Shown here: positions 18,254 to 27,352 of the stretch, piece after piece | Position numbering within the stretch: the stretch's first letter is position 1 | Layout of the letters: every line of letters starts with the position of its first letter | Notes under the pieces: generated by a model | What the model was told of the DNA's origin: nothing | Database searches by the model: none | What the model saw: only the letters and a program-made list of their open reading frames with translations | NCBI GenBank assembly: GCA_947502495.1 | Contig: CANNAC010000002.1 | Span: forward strand, 496,001 to 560,000 | DNA from: an uncultured Flavobacteriaceae bacterium | GTDB taxonomy: Bacteria; Bacteroidota; Bacteroidia; Flavobacteriales; Flavobacteriaceae | Direction of reading: 5' to 3' | DNA length: 64,000 nt | Position numbers and translations under genes: made by a program

Positions 18254-19807
18254 CTATAGATCAAATTTAATCCCTTGTGCTAAAGGTAATTCGTCTGAAT
18301 AGTTTACTGTATTTGTTTGTCTTCTCATATATACTTTCCAAGCATCAGATCCAGACTCACGTCCGCCACCTGTTTCTTTTTCACCACCAAAAGCACCACC
18401 AATCTCCGCACCAGAAGTTCCGATGTTTACATTTGCGATACCACAATCAGAACCTGCATAAGACAAGAACTTTTCAGCTTCTTTCATTTCGTTTGTCATG
18501 ATTGCTGAAGATAATCCTTGCGCAACACCATTTTGTTTTGCAATAGCATTTTCTACTTCCCCAGAATATTTCATTAAATATAAAATAGGTGCAAAAGTTT
18601 CGTGTTGTACGATTTCAAAATGATTTTCTGCTTCAATAATTGCTGGTTTCACGTAGCAACCAGATTCATAACCTTCTCCTTCTAAAACACCTCCTTTTAC
18701 TAATACGTTTCCGCCTTCCGCTTTCGCTTTTTCAATAGCAGCTAAATACGTATTTACAGCATCGTGATCTATTAATGGTCCGATATGATTTTTTTCATCT
18801 AAAGGATTACCAATCGTTAACTGCCCATAAGCACCAACAATAGCATCTCTTACTTTATCGTAAACCGATTCGTGAATAATTAATCTTCTTGTAGAAGTAC
18901 AACGTTGTCCGCAAGTTCCAACAGCACCAAATACAGCACCAGGAACTACTACTTTTAAATCTGCAGTTGGTGTAATAATGATTGCATTGTTTCCTCCTAA
19001 CTCTAATAAAGATTTTCCAAAACGTTCTGCAACAGTTGCACCAACTATTCTTCCCATTCTTGTAGATCCTGTAGCAGATACAAGTGGAATTCTTGAATCT
19101 GCAGTCATCATTTCACCTACTTTGTAATCGCCATTTATAATACAAGAAATACCTTCTGGTAAGTTGTTATCTTTTAAAACTTCTGCTATAATATTCTGAC
19201 AAGCAATAGTACATAAAGGTGCTTTTTCTGAACCTTTCCACACACAAACATCACCACAAATCCAAGCTAAAGCTGTATTCCAAGCCCAAACTGCAACTGG
19301 AAAGTTAAATGCAGAGATAATACCAACAACACCAATTGGATGCCATTGTTCACGCATTACGTGTCCTGGTCTTTCTGAAGGAATCGTTTGTCCGTTTAAC
19401 TGTCTAGATAAACCAACTGCGAAATCACAGATATCAATCATTTCTTGAACCTCACCATAACCTTCTTGCAAAGATTTTCCCATTTCGTAAGAAACTAATT
19501 TCCCTAAAGGTTCTTTTAATTCTCTTAATTTATTTCCAAACTGACGAACAATTTCTCCACGTTGTGGTGCAGGCATATGTCTAAAAGATAAAAATGCCTT
19601 CGTAGCAGCATCCATTACCTTTTCATAATCTTCCCTTGTAGTCGTTTTTACTTTTCCTATTAATTTCCCATCTACTGGAGAATAAGACTCTATAATTTCT
19701 CCGTTAGAAAAATTATTAGAACCTGTTGATGTTCCATCATTAATAGCCGAAACACCTAATGCTTTTAATGCCTTATCCATTCCGAAATCCTTAGAAATAT
19801 CTCCCAT
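18254..19807 (-). CDS. ALDH7-type aldehyde dehydrogenase (aminoadipate semialdehyde type)
   Basis: This 517-residue NAD-dependent dehydrogenase has the conserved ISAFNFPVAVWAWNTALA, SATGSTRMGRIVGATVAERF, SLLELGGNNAIII (catalytic Glu) and GAVGTCGQRCTSTRRL (catalytic Cys in GQRCT) segments. The NNA after ELGG and the QRCTSTRR context are those of the ALDH7/AmaB group, which oxidises alpha-aminoadipic semialdehyde (piperideine-6-carboxylate) in lysine breakdown. Substrate is inferred from the subgroup. It is a single-gene unit with its own candidate promoter and terminator. Confidence 0.9.
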   Translation of the reverse strand: MGDISKDFGMDKALKALGVSAINDGTSTGSNNFSNGEIIESYSPVDGKLIGKVKTTTREDYEKVMDAATKAFLSFRHMPAPQRGEIVRQFGNKLRELKEPLGKLVSYEMGKSLQEGYGEVQEMIDICDFAVGLSRQLNGQTIPSERPGHVMREQWHPIGVVGIISAFNFPVAVWAWNTALAWICGDVCVWKGSEKAPLCTIACQNIIAEVLKDNNLPEGISCIINGDYKVGEMMTADSRIPLVSATGSTRMGRIVGATVAERFGKSLLELGGNNAIIITPTADLKVVVPGAVFGAVGTCGQRCTSTRRLIIHESVYDKVRDAIVGAYGQLTIGNPLDEKNHIGPLIDHDAVNTYLAAIEKAKAEGGNVLVKGGVLEGEGYESGCYVKPAIIEAENHFEIVQHETFAPILYLMKYSGEVENAIAKQNGVAQGLSSAIMTNEMKEAEKFLSYAGSDCGIANVNIGTSGAEIGGAFGGEKETGGGRESGSDAWKVYMRRQTNTVNYSDELPLAQGIKFDL

Positions 19808-19842
19808 ATATGTTTGTTTTTTATGAATTATTTAATTTCCTG

Positions 19843-19850
19843 CAAAGATA
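19843..19850 (-). promoter_or_regulatory. Candidate -7 box for the aldehyde dehydrogenase
   Basis: The minus strand reads TATCTTTG at plus 19843-19850, a full match to TAnnTTTG, 36 bp upstream of the ATG. Confidence 0.5.
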
Positions 19851-19909
19851 TGAATAAAAAGTTGGTTTCCCTTGTATCAATAATCATTCAAAAAAAAGGG
19901 TTGGAAATG

Positions 19910-19935
19910 AAAAAAGAGGGTGTAAACCACCCTCT
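19910..19935 (-). terminator. Rho-independent terminator of the 1630-residue surface protein gene
   Basis: The minus strand reads AGAGGGTG-GTTTA-CACCCTCT followed by TTTTT. The stem has eight pairs and lies 27 bp past the stop. On the plus strand TTTTT also follows, so it may act in both directions. Confidence 0.85.
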
Positions 19936-19961
19936 TTTTAATAAATTTTATAGTCTGCTTA

Positions 19962-22900
19962 TTATTTTTTAATTACTTTTTTTATAATTCGTATTTCTTC
20001 TCCCTTTAATTCTACAAAATAAGTAGCATTACTAAGGTTTGAAATATCGACAGTTATGTCGGTACTTCCAGTTAAGGCTTCTATTTTTTTAACTCGTCTT
20101 CCCCTAATATCATATATTATAATTGATTCTAAATCTACCAAATGACTGTTTTTAATAGTAAATGATGTCGATGCTGGATTAGGAAATAGTATTAATTGTT
20201 CTTGGTCAAATTCATTAACTCCTAATGTAGGCGAAACAGTAATTGTAAAACTACAAACGGTTTCGTTTCCGGCGGCATCTGTAGCTGTAATGGATACAGT
20301 TATTACATTATTAGTAGGTACCATGGTACCTGCTATTGGATCTTGCACTATTGTTAAATCTGATCCTGATGAACAATCATCTGTAACGGTATACTCATAA
20401 TCTAAAACAGTATAATCTGAATCTGTATTCACTGTAAAATCTACAGGGCAATTAATTACTGGACTTTCTGTACCAGAAACAATGACATCAAAACTACAAG
20501 TTGTAGTATTACCTGCTTCATCCGTTGCTTCAAAGGTGTTAGTAGTTGTTCCTAAAGGAAAGGTGCTTCCGCTTGGTAAACCAGCAGTTTGTGTGATCTG
20601 TCCTTTTGGTTCTACAATTTCCGATACAAATGTTGTTGCAATAGCTTCCATAGTCGCATCGTCGACAACGCCACTATCTACACTCGCAAATAATAAATAG
20701 TACAACCTTGTTGTGCCTGTTAAAGCAGTTACTTGATGTTGGTCGTCATCTGTATCTATTGCAAAATTATGAGTTGCATTTACGTTCTCTGGGATAATTA
20801 TCAAATGGTTTACAGAAGGATCGCTATCTACAACTCCTACTTCCTCATTTACACGTTTGGCAAAAATGTTATAATTAAGTCCTACAACGTTAATAGTTGT
20901 GGTGTATCCTGTTGCTGTACCATCACCATCTGCACCTAAATTTCCCTCGATATTAAAACTATCAATAGCATCTAAATCTGCCGCTAACAACCACATATCC
21001 TCTACCTTTCTAGTGAAATATTGGCCAGTCGTTCCAAAATTGATATCTGAAACCACTAAATTATCTGAATAGCTAATATCATTTCCAGTCTCTGTAGAAA
21101 TGTAGTTACCACCATCATACATGTCATTTCCGCCATCGTCAATATTATCACTGTTTAGCCCATCATCCAGAATAAAATCGAAGGCATTTGGAATTAAAGC
21201 CGTGACACTTGAATTGTTGCCGTTAAAATTTGATAAAATAGACTCTAAAGATGTATTAAAAGTGGTACAATTATCTGTTGCCGTTGGCATGTTATAAGTA
21301 ACAATAGCATCACATTCATTCGCAGCGTTTACCACGGTTATATTTGTAGGACATGTTATTACTGGATTTTCAGCATCATTAACAGTAATTGTTTGCATAC
21401 AACTCACACTATTACCGCCAATATCTGTAGCGGTCCAAGTTACAACCGTATCACCAACAGGATAAAACCCTGAAGCGTCAGCTGTTTGATTATAATCATT
21501 TGTTAATTGAATTGTTCCCAGAAAAATAACATTTATAGTAAATGTATTTGGGTTTTCTTCGCCTTCCTCACATTGATCGGAATCTACATTACCATCTGCT
21601 ATTAAAGTAAATATGAAACTAGACCCAAAATTAGTTATCCAAGTATTCCATGTGGCTAAAGGCACAGTAATTTCTCTGTTAATAAGGCTGCAAGCGCCTT
21701 CCATATCACATTCAGAAAATAATATATTGCCATCCGGATCGTTTAGTTCAAAACATTCTGTTGACCCAGTAAAATCACCTCTAAAGGTCAGGTCTAACAC
21801 GACATCTGAAGAAGCTGTAATTGCATTTAGCAATGTTCCTGGGGTATCTATTAATTCTCCATCTATATCAAAATTAAAGTTTACAAGTCCTGTAGAAGGC
21901 GCAATAGTAGTACCACAATTATCAACTAGAGTGGGTGTTGTTACAATTACCGTTGCACCACATAAACCTAAATCGTTATCTACTTCAACATTACCCACAC
22001 ATGTTATTGATGGTGGAATATTATCCTGCACAAAAATGGTAAAGCTACACACTGTTGTTATGCCATTTAAATCTGTAGCTATAAACTCTATGATATGAGA
22101 TCCAGCAGAAAAACTTGATCCACTTGGCATCCCTTCTGTTTGGGTGACTGTTACAGCACCGGCACAATTATTTGGAGAAACAGGTGTGTTAAAATTAACA
22201 ACAGCATCACACATTCCTGGATCTACATTTACTGTTATATCTGAAGGGCATTCTATTATAGGAAGTGTATCTAATACCGTTACTGTTGCATCACAGCTAA
22301 CAACTGTACCACAAATGCTTGTAACAGAAACGGTAACTGTATTAGCGCCAAGATCTGCACATGTAAAATTAGAGACCGAAAACGTTGCATTAGTTATTGG
22401 TGTTGCAATAAACAGATAATCTATAATACTATTATTAAGTGTTGTTGCCTGTGGCCCTAAGTCTGTTAAAGATCCAGAAATTAAATCTACAGATAGATTC
22501 CCATCTCCGCAATTGTTTAATCCTACTACAACGGTATCTTTTCCTAAATACTCTATAGCTTGAACGTAACATGCATCAAGAATGTTTCCTGTAGTTAATA
22601 CGTTTTTAACACCTGTGTTTAAATCTATTTCAGTAAAAATAAGATCGAATGATCCACCACCACCTCGAGGTGAGACATACACACTTGTTAAATAAATCAA
22701 TCTGTTATTTTTTAGATCTGTTGTTAAGCTTATAGTTCCATCATATAAAAAGGAAGAAAATGGACTCATAGTATCTGTAGCAATATTATAAGCGTTAATC
22801 TCTCCAGATTCGAAAGCAAAATATAATGTACCATCGGGACCAAAACTCATACTTAATGCAAAAGGGTCTCCAGATACAGACTCTAAAGAGCTAATTAGCA

Positions 22901-24854
22901 CAGGATTTAAAGTTCCGTTTTGAAGCGTGATAGTATATAAATTACTAATAGTTTCTGGGCCCGTATAGTCTTGCCTTAATAAATAAACAGTCTCATCAAC
23001 GGGGTTAATGTCTATACTCAAATGAGGTCCTCCTGCTAAGGTAGAACTTCCTGTAAAACTAGGATCAACCGTTGTGGTAGGGGTATTTGCATCGTAATCA
23101 TAAAGTGCAATATCGTTAATGCCTTCATTGTATAATGCTAATCCATAAAGTTTACCCTTTCCATGCAAAACGTCTTCAGCCGTTATAGATGCCATTCCGT
23201 TTTCATCTAAATAGATAGAAACATCCGTGCAATTTGCTACAGGTGCTTCTTCTACAACAGTTACGGTAGCTGTACACGTATCCATTAATTCGTCACCACC
23301 AATTAGTCCAGCATCTGTAACATTTAGCGTAACTATATTAGCTCCTAAATTGGAGCAATTAAACGTATTTTGGCTCACAGAAAATGTTAATGCTAGACCT
23401 TCGGGATCACTAGAGCCACCATCAACATCAGTAGCAACTATAGTTGCGTTACCACTGGCATCTAGTTGTACTGTAATATCTTGACAAACAGCTATTGGTG
23501 CTAAATTAACAAAGCTAAACACTCTTGCATGACCAAAATTAGCGCTTGAAGATGCATCACCTGCATCATTGTATCTGGCTCCAATGGCTACTAGAGTTCC
23601 ATCACTATTAATACTAACAGCATAACCAGATTCATCATTAGTTGCTTCGCCATCTATATCGGAGCCCAACTGTTCCCAAGCATTGGTTCCGCTATTAAAT
23701 TCAAATACCCTTGCATGGCCAGAATCTACACCATTTCCCCCATCATTATATCTCGCCCCTACAATAGTTCTGTTGCCATCAGCACTAATACTTGCTGATG
23801 TTCCAAACCAATCTCCTACAGCTTCACCATTTATGGTTTGCATGAGCACCCAAGAATTAGTGCCATTATTATATTCATATATTTTTGCAAGTCCAGTATC
23901 TAAACCACCAATATCAGACCTTGCTCCGGCAATAAGTCTAGTTCCATCTGAACTTAAACTTAGTGATTGACCAAAAAAATCGTCGATACTATCACCATCC
24001 ATGTTTTGTCCTAATTGTTCCCATAAACTTGTGCTATTATTATATTGGTATACTTGTACTTGACCAGAATTATCAATGGTGTTAGCATCAGTTCCCGAAG
24101 CACTTACTGCAACAATAGTACCATCTGCATTTAAACTAACCTTTGAACCAAAAAAGTCTGAAAATGCCACACCCTCTATATCTTGTCCCAATTGAACCCA
24201 ATCTGTAGAAAACGTATAGGCACGCATATAACCTCCATTAGATGCGCCACCAAATGAAGCTCCAATAGCGATAATATTTCCATCATCACTTATGCTAACT
24301 GAACTTCCAAATTGATTGTTTTGTGATTCTCCAAAAAGAACAGATCCTACTTGAACCCAATTATTTCCTATATTATCATAAACTGTAGCTGTACCGTAAT
24401 TAGTTTCTGTACCAATATCTACGCCAAGCGCTCCAATGACAACGCGATTACCATCAGCACTTAAAGCCACAGAGCTCCCAAATAAATCACTTGCAGATAC
24501 ACCATTTATATCAGAACCAATTTGAAGCCAATTATTATTTATATTTTGAAAGATTCTTACATGACCTGAATCCGGCGCCCCACCATCGTTATATTCTCCA
24601 CCAACGGCCATTATTGAGCCATCGGCATTTAAACTTATGGCTCTTCCAAATTGATCGGAAAATGATTCGCCATCAATATCAGAACCTATCTGTGTTTGTG
24701 CGTGTAAGTTGCTGCTTAAAATAAAAGTAATTAGTAAAGCAATCCGTTTGAACTGATGTCTTTGCTTCCAGACTAAATTATTCACCATTGAAGTATCAAT
24801 GATTTTTCTACGGTTTTTGAGGGAAGATGTACCCTTAAGTTGTTTCTGTTTCAT
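19962..24854 (-). CDS. Very large secreted surface protein with beta-propeller and HYR repeats and a T9SS sorting domain
   Basis: This protein of 1630 residues (1608 if started at the second Met, which gives a more normal signal peptide) has a signal peptide ending in NLHAQ. Seven repeats of about 55 residues follow (about 55-455), each with the pattern LGSDIDGE..DxFG..VSLSADG.xxxIGA, then a free beta domain (about 560-800), then several HYR-like Ig repeats (CPSDITVNVDPG; CSFTITVS) up to about 1530. The end (LFPNPASTSFTIKN ... IKKVIKK) is a type A C-terminal sorting domain for the type IX secretion system. The first part is FG-GAP/propeller-like. Adhesion or surface-matrix roles are inferred. 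Confidence 0.85.
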   Translation of the reverse strand: MKQKQLKGTSSLKNRRKIIDTSMVNNLVWKQRHQFKRIALLITFILSSNLHAQTQIGSDIDGESFSDQFGRAISLNADGSIMAVGGEYNDGGAPDSGHVRIFQNINNNWLQIGSDINGVSASDLFGSSVALSADGNRVVIGALGVDIGTETNYGTATVYDNIGNNWVQVGSVLFGESQNNQFGSSVSISDDGNIIAIGASFGGASNGGYMRAYTFSTDWVQLGQDIEGVAFSDFFGSKVSLNADGTIVAVSASGTDANTIDNSGQVQVYQYNNSTSLWEQLGQNMDGDSIDDFFGQSLSLSSDGTRLIAGARSDIGGLDTGLAKIYEYNNGTNSWVLMQTINGEAVGDWFGTSASISADGNRTIVGARYNDGGNGVDSGHARVFEFNSGTNAWEQLGSDIDGEATNDESGYAVSINSDGTLVAIGARYNDAGDASSSANFGHARVFSFVNLAPIAVCQDITVQLDASGNATIVATDVDGGSSDPEGLALTFSVSQNTFNCSNLGANIVTLNVTDAGLIGGDELMDTCTATVTVVEEAPVANCTDVSIYLDENGMASITAEDVLHGKGKLYGLALYNEGINDIALYDYDANTPTTTVDPSFTGSSTLAGGPHLSIDINPVDETVYLLRQDYTGPETISNLYTITLQNGTLNPVLISSLESVSGDPFALSMSFGPDGTLYFAFESGEINAYNIATDTMSPFSSFLYDGTISLTTDLKNNRLIYLTSVYVSPRGGGGSFDLIFTEIDLNTGVKNVLTTGNILDACYVQAIEYLGKDTVVVGLNNCGDGNLSVDLISGSLTDLGPQATTLNNSIIDYLFIATPITNATFSVSNFTCADLGANTVTVSVTSICGTVVSCDATVTVLDTLPIIECPSDITVNVDPGMCDAVVNFNTPVSPNNCAGAVTVTQTEGMPSGSSFSAGSHIIEFIATDLNGITTVCSFTIFVQDNIPPSITCVGNVEVDNDLGLCGATVIVTTPTLVDNCGTTIAPSTGLVNFNFDIDGELIDTPGTLLNAITASSDVVLDLTFRGDFTGSTECFELNDPDGNILFSECDMEGACSLINREITVPLATWNTWITNFGSSFIFTLIADGNVDSDQCEEGEENPNTFTINVIFLGTIQLTNDYNQTADASGFYPVGDTVVTWTATDIGGNSVSCMQTITVNDAENPVITCPTNITVVNAANECDAIVTYNMPTATDNCTTFNTSLESILSNFNGNNSSVTALIPNAFDFILDDGLNSDNIDDGGNDMYDGGNYISTETGNDISYSDNLVVSDINFGTTGQYFTRKVEDMWLLAADLDAIDSFNIEGNLGADGDGTATGYTTTINVVGLNYNIFAKRVNEEVGVVDSDPSVNHLIIIPENVNATHNFAIDTDDDQHQVTALTGTTRLYYLLFASVDSGVVDDATMEAIATTFVSEIVEPKGQITQTAGLPSGSTFPLGTTTNTFEATDEAGNTTTCSFDVIVSGTESPVINCPVDFTVNTDSDYTVLDYEYTVTDDCSSGSDLTIVQDPIAGTMVPTNNVITVSITATDAAGNETVCSFTITVSPTLGVNEFDQEQLILFPNPASTSFTIKNSHLVDLESIIIYDIRGRRVKKIEALTGSTDITVDISNLSNATYFVELKGEEIRIIKKVIKK

Positions 24855-25167
24855 GTTTAAAAATTTTATGATTGCTAGTTTGCTATATCAATGTTATCAA
24901 ACAAGACCTTTAAAATCTAACATTCAACATGGACAAACACATGGACAATTAAAAATTCTAATCATAAACACCTGTTTTTAAGCTAGTTAATAGAATGTTA
25001 TTTTTTTAAATGGATATAATACAAAACACACTCTTAAAAGCTAGAAACAGCTATTAATAAATCCTATTTAAAAAATAAATGTAAGCTCATGAAAAATAAA
25101 TTAAATTCTAACACATATATTTACCTAATTATTAATTCCATAGTAAATTTGAGAATTATATCTATTT
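24855..25167. other. Divergent gap with a 12-bp-spaced direct repeat and a promoter
   Basis: These 313 bp lie between the surface protein gene and the divergent regulator gene. They hold ACATGGACAA at 24928-24937 and again at 24940-24949 (a 12-bp period), A/T-rich DNA and, at 25144-25151, TAAATTTG as a -7 box for the regulator gene. No further ORF is supported. Confidence 0.6.
25144..25151 (+). promoter_or_regulatory. Candidate -7 box for the TPR/HTH regulator
   Basis: TAAATTTG is a full match to TAnnTTTG, 17 bp before the ATG at 25168. Such a short leader is common for this promoter class. Confidence 0.55.
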
Positions 25168-27027
25168 ATGATAAAACATTTAATCCGCTTTGTTTTTTTT
25201 GTTATTGTTTCCACAAATGTGCAAGCACAAAAGGATAACAAAACTAAAGACTCCATTCAAAAAAAATCGTATTTAAAGGCTTTAGATACTATTCAATCCC
25301 AAAAAAGTAGAGCAGATATAATTGATAAATTGCTTCCACTTTTAAATAGCGACCCTATAGATTACCCTAATTATGTTGAAGAATCTGTTTATTTATTGAT
25401 GGATTTAGAGCAATATGATCGAGCTGCAGAGCTTGCTATCAAATCATTTTACACGTTCAATATTCGGCTAAATCAGACAGAAAGAGCACTTCAACTAATG
25501 GATACGCTTGAACATGTTATTTCTAAAATTGAAGATTCTCAACACAGGGGAAACATCTATTTTAAGAAAGGAGAATATTATTTAAACCGAGAGGAATATG
25601 TAAATGCTAATAAAAATTACGCAATCGCAATTAAAACTTTTGGGAAAAAAGATTCTATTTACGTGGCGGACACCTATCTATCAAAAGGCAATACCAATTT
25701 TGAATTAGGCAATTATTTAGAAGGATTACAGGACACACAAAAAGCTTCTAATTACTACCTAAATCTTAACGATATAGATTATTTTATTAATGCTCAAAAC
25801 AGTATTTTCATTTTATATGGTGAAATGGGCTTACACGACAAAGCATTAGATGAACAAAATAAATTAATTGAAATTTTACATGTTCATGATAAAAACGAAA
25901 GTTTATCTGCTTTGCTTTTTAATAAAGCCATAACCCAAAAAGAACTAGGAGATTTAAAAGGTCAAGAAAAAAGCCTGCTAGAAGGGCTTGAATATGCAAA
26001 ATCAATAGAATCAGAAAGAAATGGTATGGTATTAGTATTCTATGCTGTCTTGGCTAAATTTTATGCAGATAAAGATATAAAAACCGCAAATGTTTACTTA
26101 GACTCCACAAATCTAATAAAAAAGAACGCTAACATTTCTCCTTGGTTTATAAACCAGTCTAGGTTAAAAACAAGTTATCTCTATTCCAAGAAAAACAATC
26201 ATGATGAAGCCATAAAAATTAATTTAGAAGCGCTTGAGTTTGCCAAAGCAGATAAGGCAAAAACCAGAATGCTAACCATATATGAGAATTTATATAAAAT
26301 CTACGAGAATAAAGGTGGTGAATTAGACGCCTACAAGTATTTCAAATTATATTCTAATTTAAACGATTCTTTAAAGAATGCTAAGCAGGTAAATGCGTTA
26401 TCTTACTATCAGTCGCTATTTGAAACTGAAACCAAAGACAAAAAAATAAGTTTACAAAAAGCAGATATTAAAATTTTAGAACAACAAAAGTCTATTGAAA
26501 AACGCAGAAAAACAATTTTGTTTTTAGTGTTGATACTAATTTTGTTTTTGGGTTTAACCATTATTTATTATTTAAGAAAACGTAGCTCGAATTTAAAAAA
26601 ACAATTATCCATAAATAAAGAAGAGTTAGTCTCCTTTACACAAAGACTATTGGTTAACGCAAAAGAGCTTAAAATTTTAAAGGTCGAACTGAATAAATAC
26701 AAAAAAGATTTTAAAGAGATTGACCATTCAAAAAATATAGAAAGCTTAATGTCAAGTAAAATATTAACAGAAGATGAATGGACAGAGTTTAAAAACAGAT
26801 TCAATAAAGTGTATCCTTCCTTTTTAGTTCAAATTAGAAACAATTATAAGGATATTACAAATTCCGAAGAACGCTTAATATGTTTGGAAAAACTGAATTT
26901 AAAAACAAAAGAGATTGGGGACATTTTAGGGATATCTAAAGATAGTGTTGTAAAGGCTAGATATCGACTAAAGAAAAAACTAAATGTTGACAAGGATATA
27001 CCTCTTGTTCAATATTTGGAAAATTAA
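25168..27027 (+). CDS. TPR membrane protein with C-terminal HTH domain (transcription regulator-like)
   Basis: This 619-residue protein has a signal peptide (1-20, ending in NVQAQ), eight or so TPR units in the periplasmic part (about 40-420), one membrane helix (about 450-468, LFLVLILILFLGLTIIYYL), a coiled coil and a C-terminal helix-turn-helix (about 570-615) with LNLKTKEIGDILGISKDSVVKARYR in LuxR/GerE style. This layout is common in Bacteroidetes one-component membrane regulators. It is divergent from the large surface protein gene, which makes that gene a possible target. This is inference from position only. Confidence 0.82.
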   Translation: MIKHLIRFVFFVIVSTNVQAQKDNKTKDSIQKKSYLKALDTIQSQKSRADIIDKLLPLLNSDPIDYPNYVEESVYLLMDLEQYDRAAELAIKSFYTFNIRLNQTERALQLMDTLEHVISKIEDSQHRGNIYFKKGEYYLNREEYVNANKNYAIAIKTFGKKDSIYVADTYLSKGNTNFELGNYLEGLQDTQKASNYYLNLNDIDYFINAQNSIFILYGEMGLHDKALDEQNKLIEILHVHDKNESLSALLFNKAITQKELGDLKGQEKSLLEGLEYAKSIESERNGMVLVFYAVLAKFYADKDIKTANVYLDSTNLIKKNANISPWFINQSRLKTSYLYSKKNNHDEAIKINLEALEFAKADKAKTRMLTIYENLYKIYENKGGELDAYKYFKLYSNLNDSLKNAKQVNALSYYQSLFETETKDKKISLQKADIKILEQQKSIEKRRKTILFLVLILILFLGLTIIYYLRKRSSNLKKQLSINKEELVSFTQRLLVNAKELKILKVELNKYKKDFKEIDHSKNIESLMSSKILTEDEWTEFKNRFNKVYPSFLVQIRNNYKDITNSEERLICLEKLNLKTKEIGDILGISKDSVVKARYRLKKKLNVDKDIPLVQYLEN

Positions 27028-27352
27028 GTGCTTATTTTTCAATAAACTACATAACTTTAGTTTTTCACATACGTTAAAAACTATGTAAGCTATACCGTTG
27101 AGGAGCTATTTAGGTTCCTTTCCAAAAAACAGGTTTAAACTTCAATAAATTCTTATTAAATAAAGCAATTTAGTATACAAAAGCAAACAATCTATTATTA
27201 AAAAATATTTAAATGTTTCCTTTTTTAATTTTTAACTTTATGAAGAATTTAACAGCAATAAAAAATCTAAAGTGTTTAAAAAAAGAGTATCTATATTAAC
27301 AGGAATTATATTACAGCTCTTTAACATCTATTCCCTTTAAAAATCCATCACT
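27028..27352. other. Gene-free stretch upstream of the alpha-2-macroglobulin gene
   Basis: These 325 bp contain a weak inverted repeat (TACATA/TATGTA with GTTTTT/AAAAAC, about 27047-27087), which could end the preceding transcript, and a 19-codon ORF at 27240-27299 (MKNLTAIKNLKCLKKEYLY), too short to call a gene. The promoter of the downstream gene is not clear. The rest is A/T-rich with nothing recognisable. Confidence 0.5.

Noticed and set aside
21613-22098. 161-codon ORF on the plus strand within the surface protein gene
   Set aside because: Shadow frame of HYR repeat DNA on the opposite strand; no supporting features.
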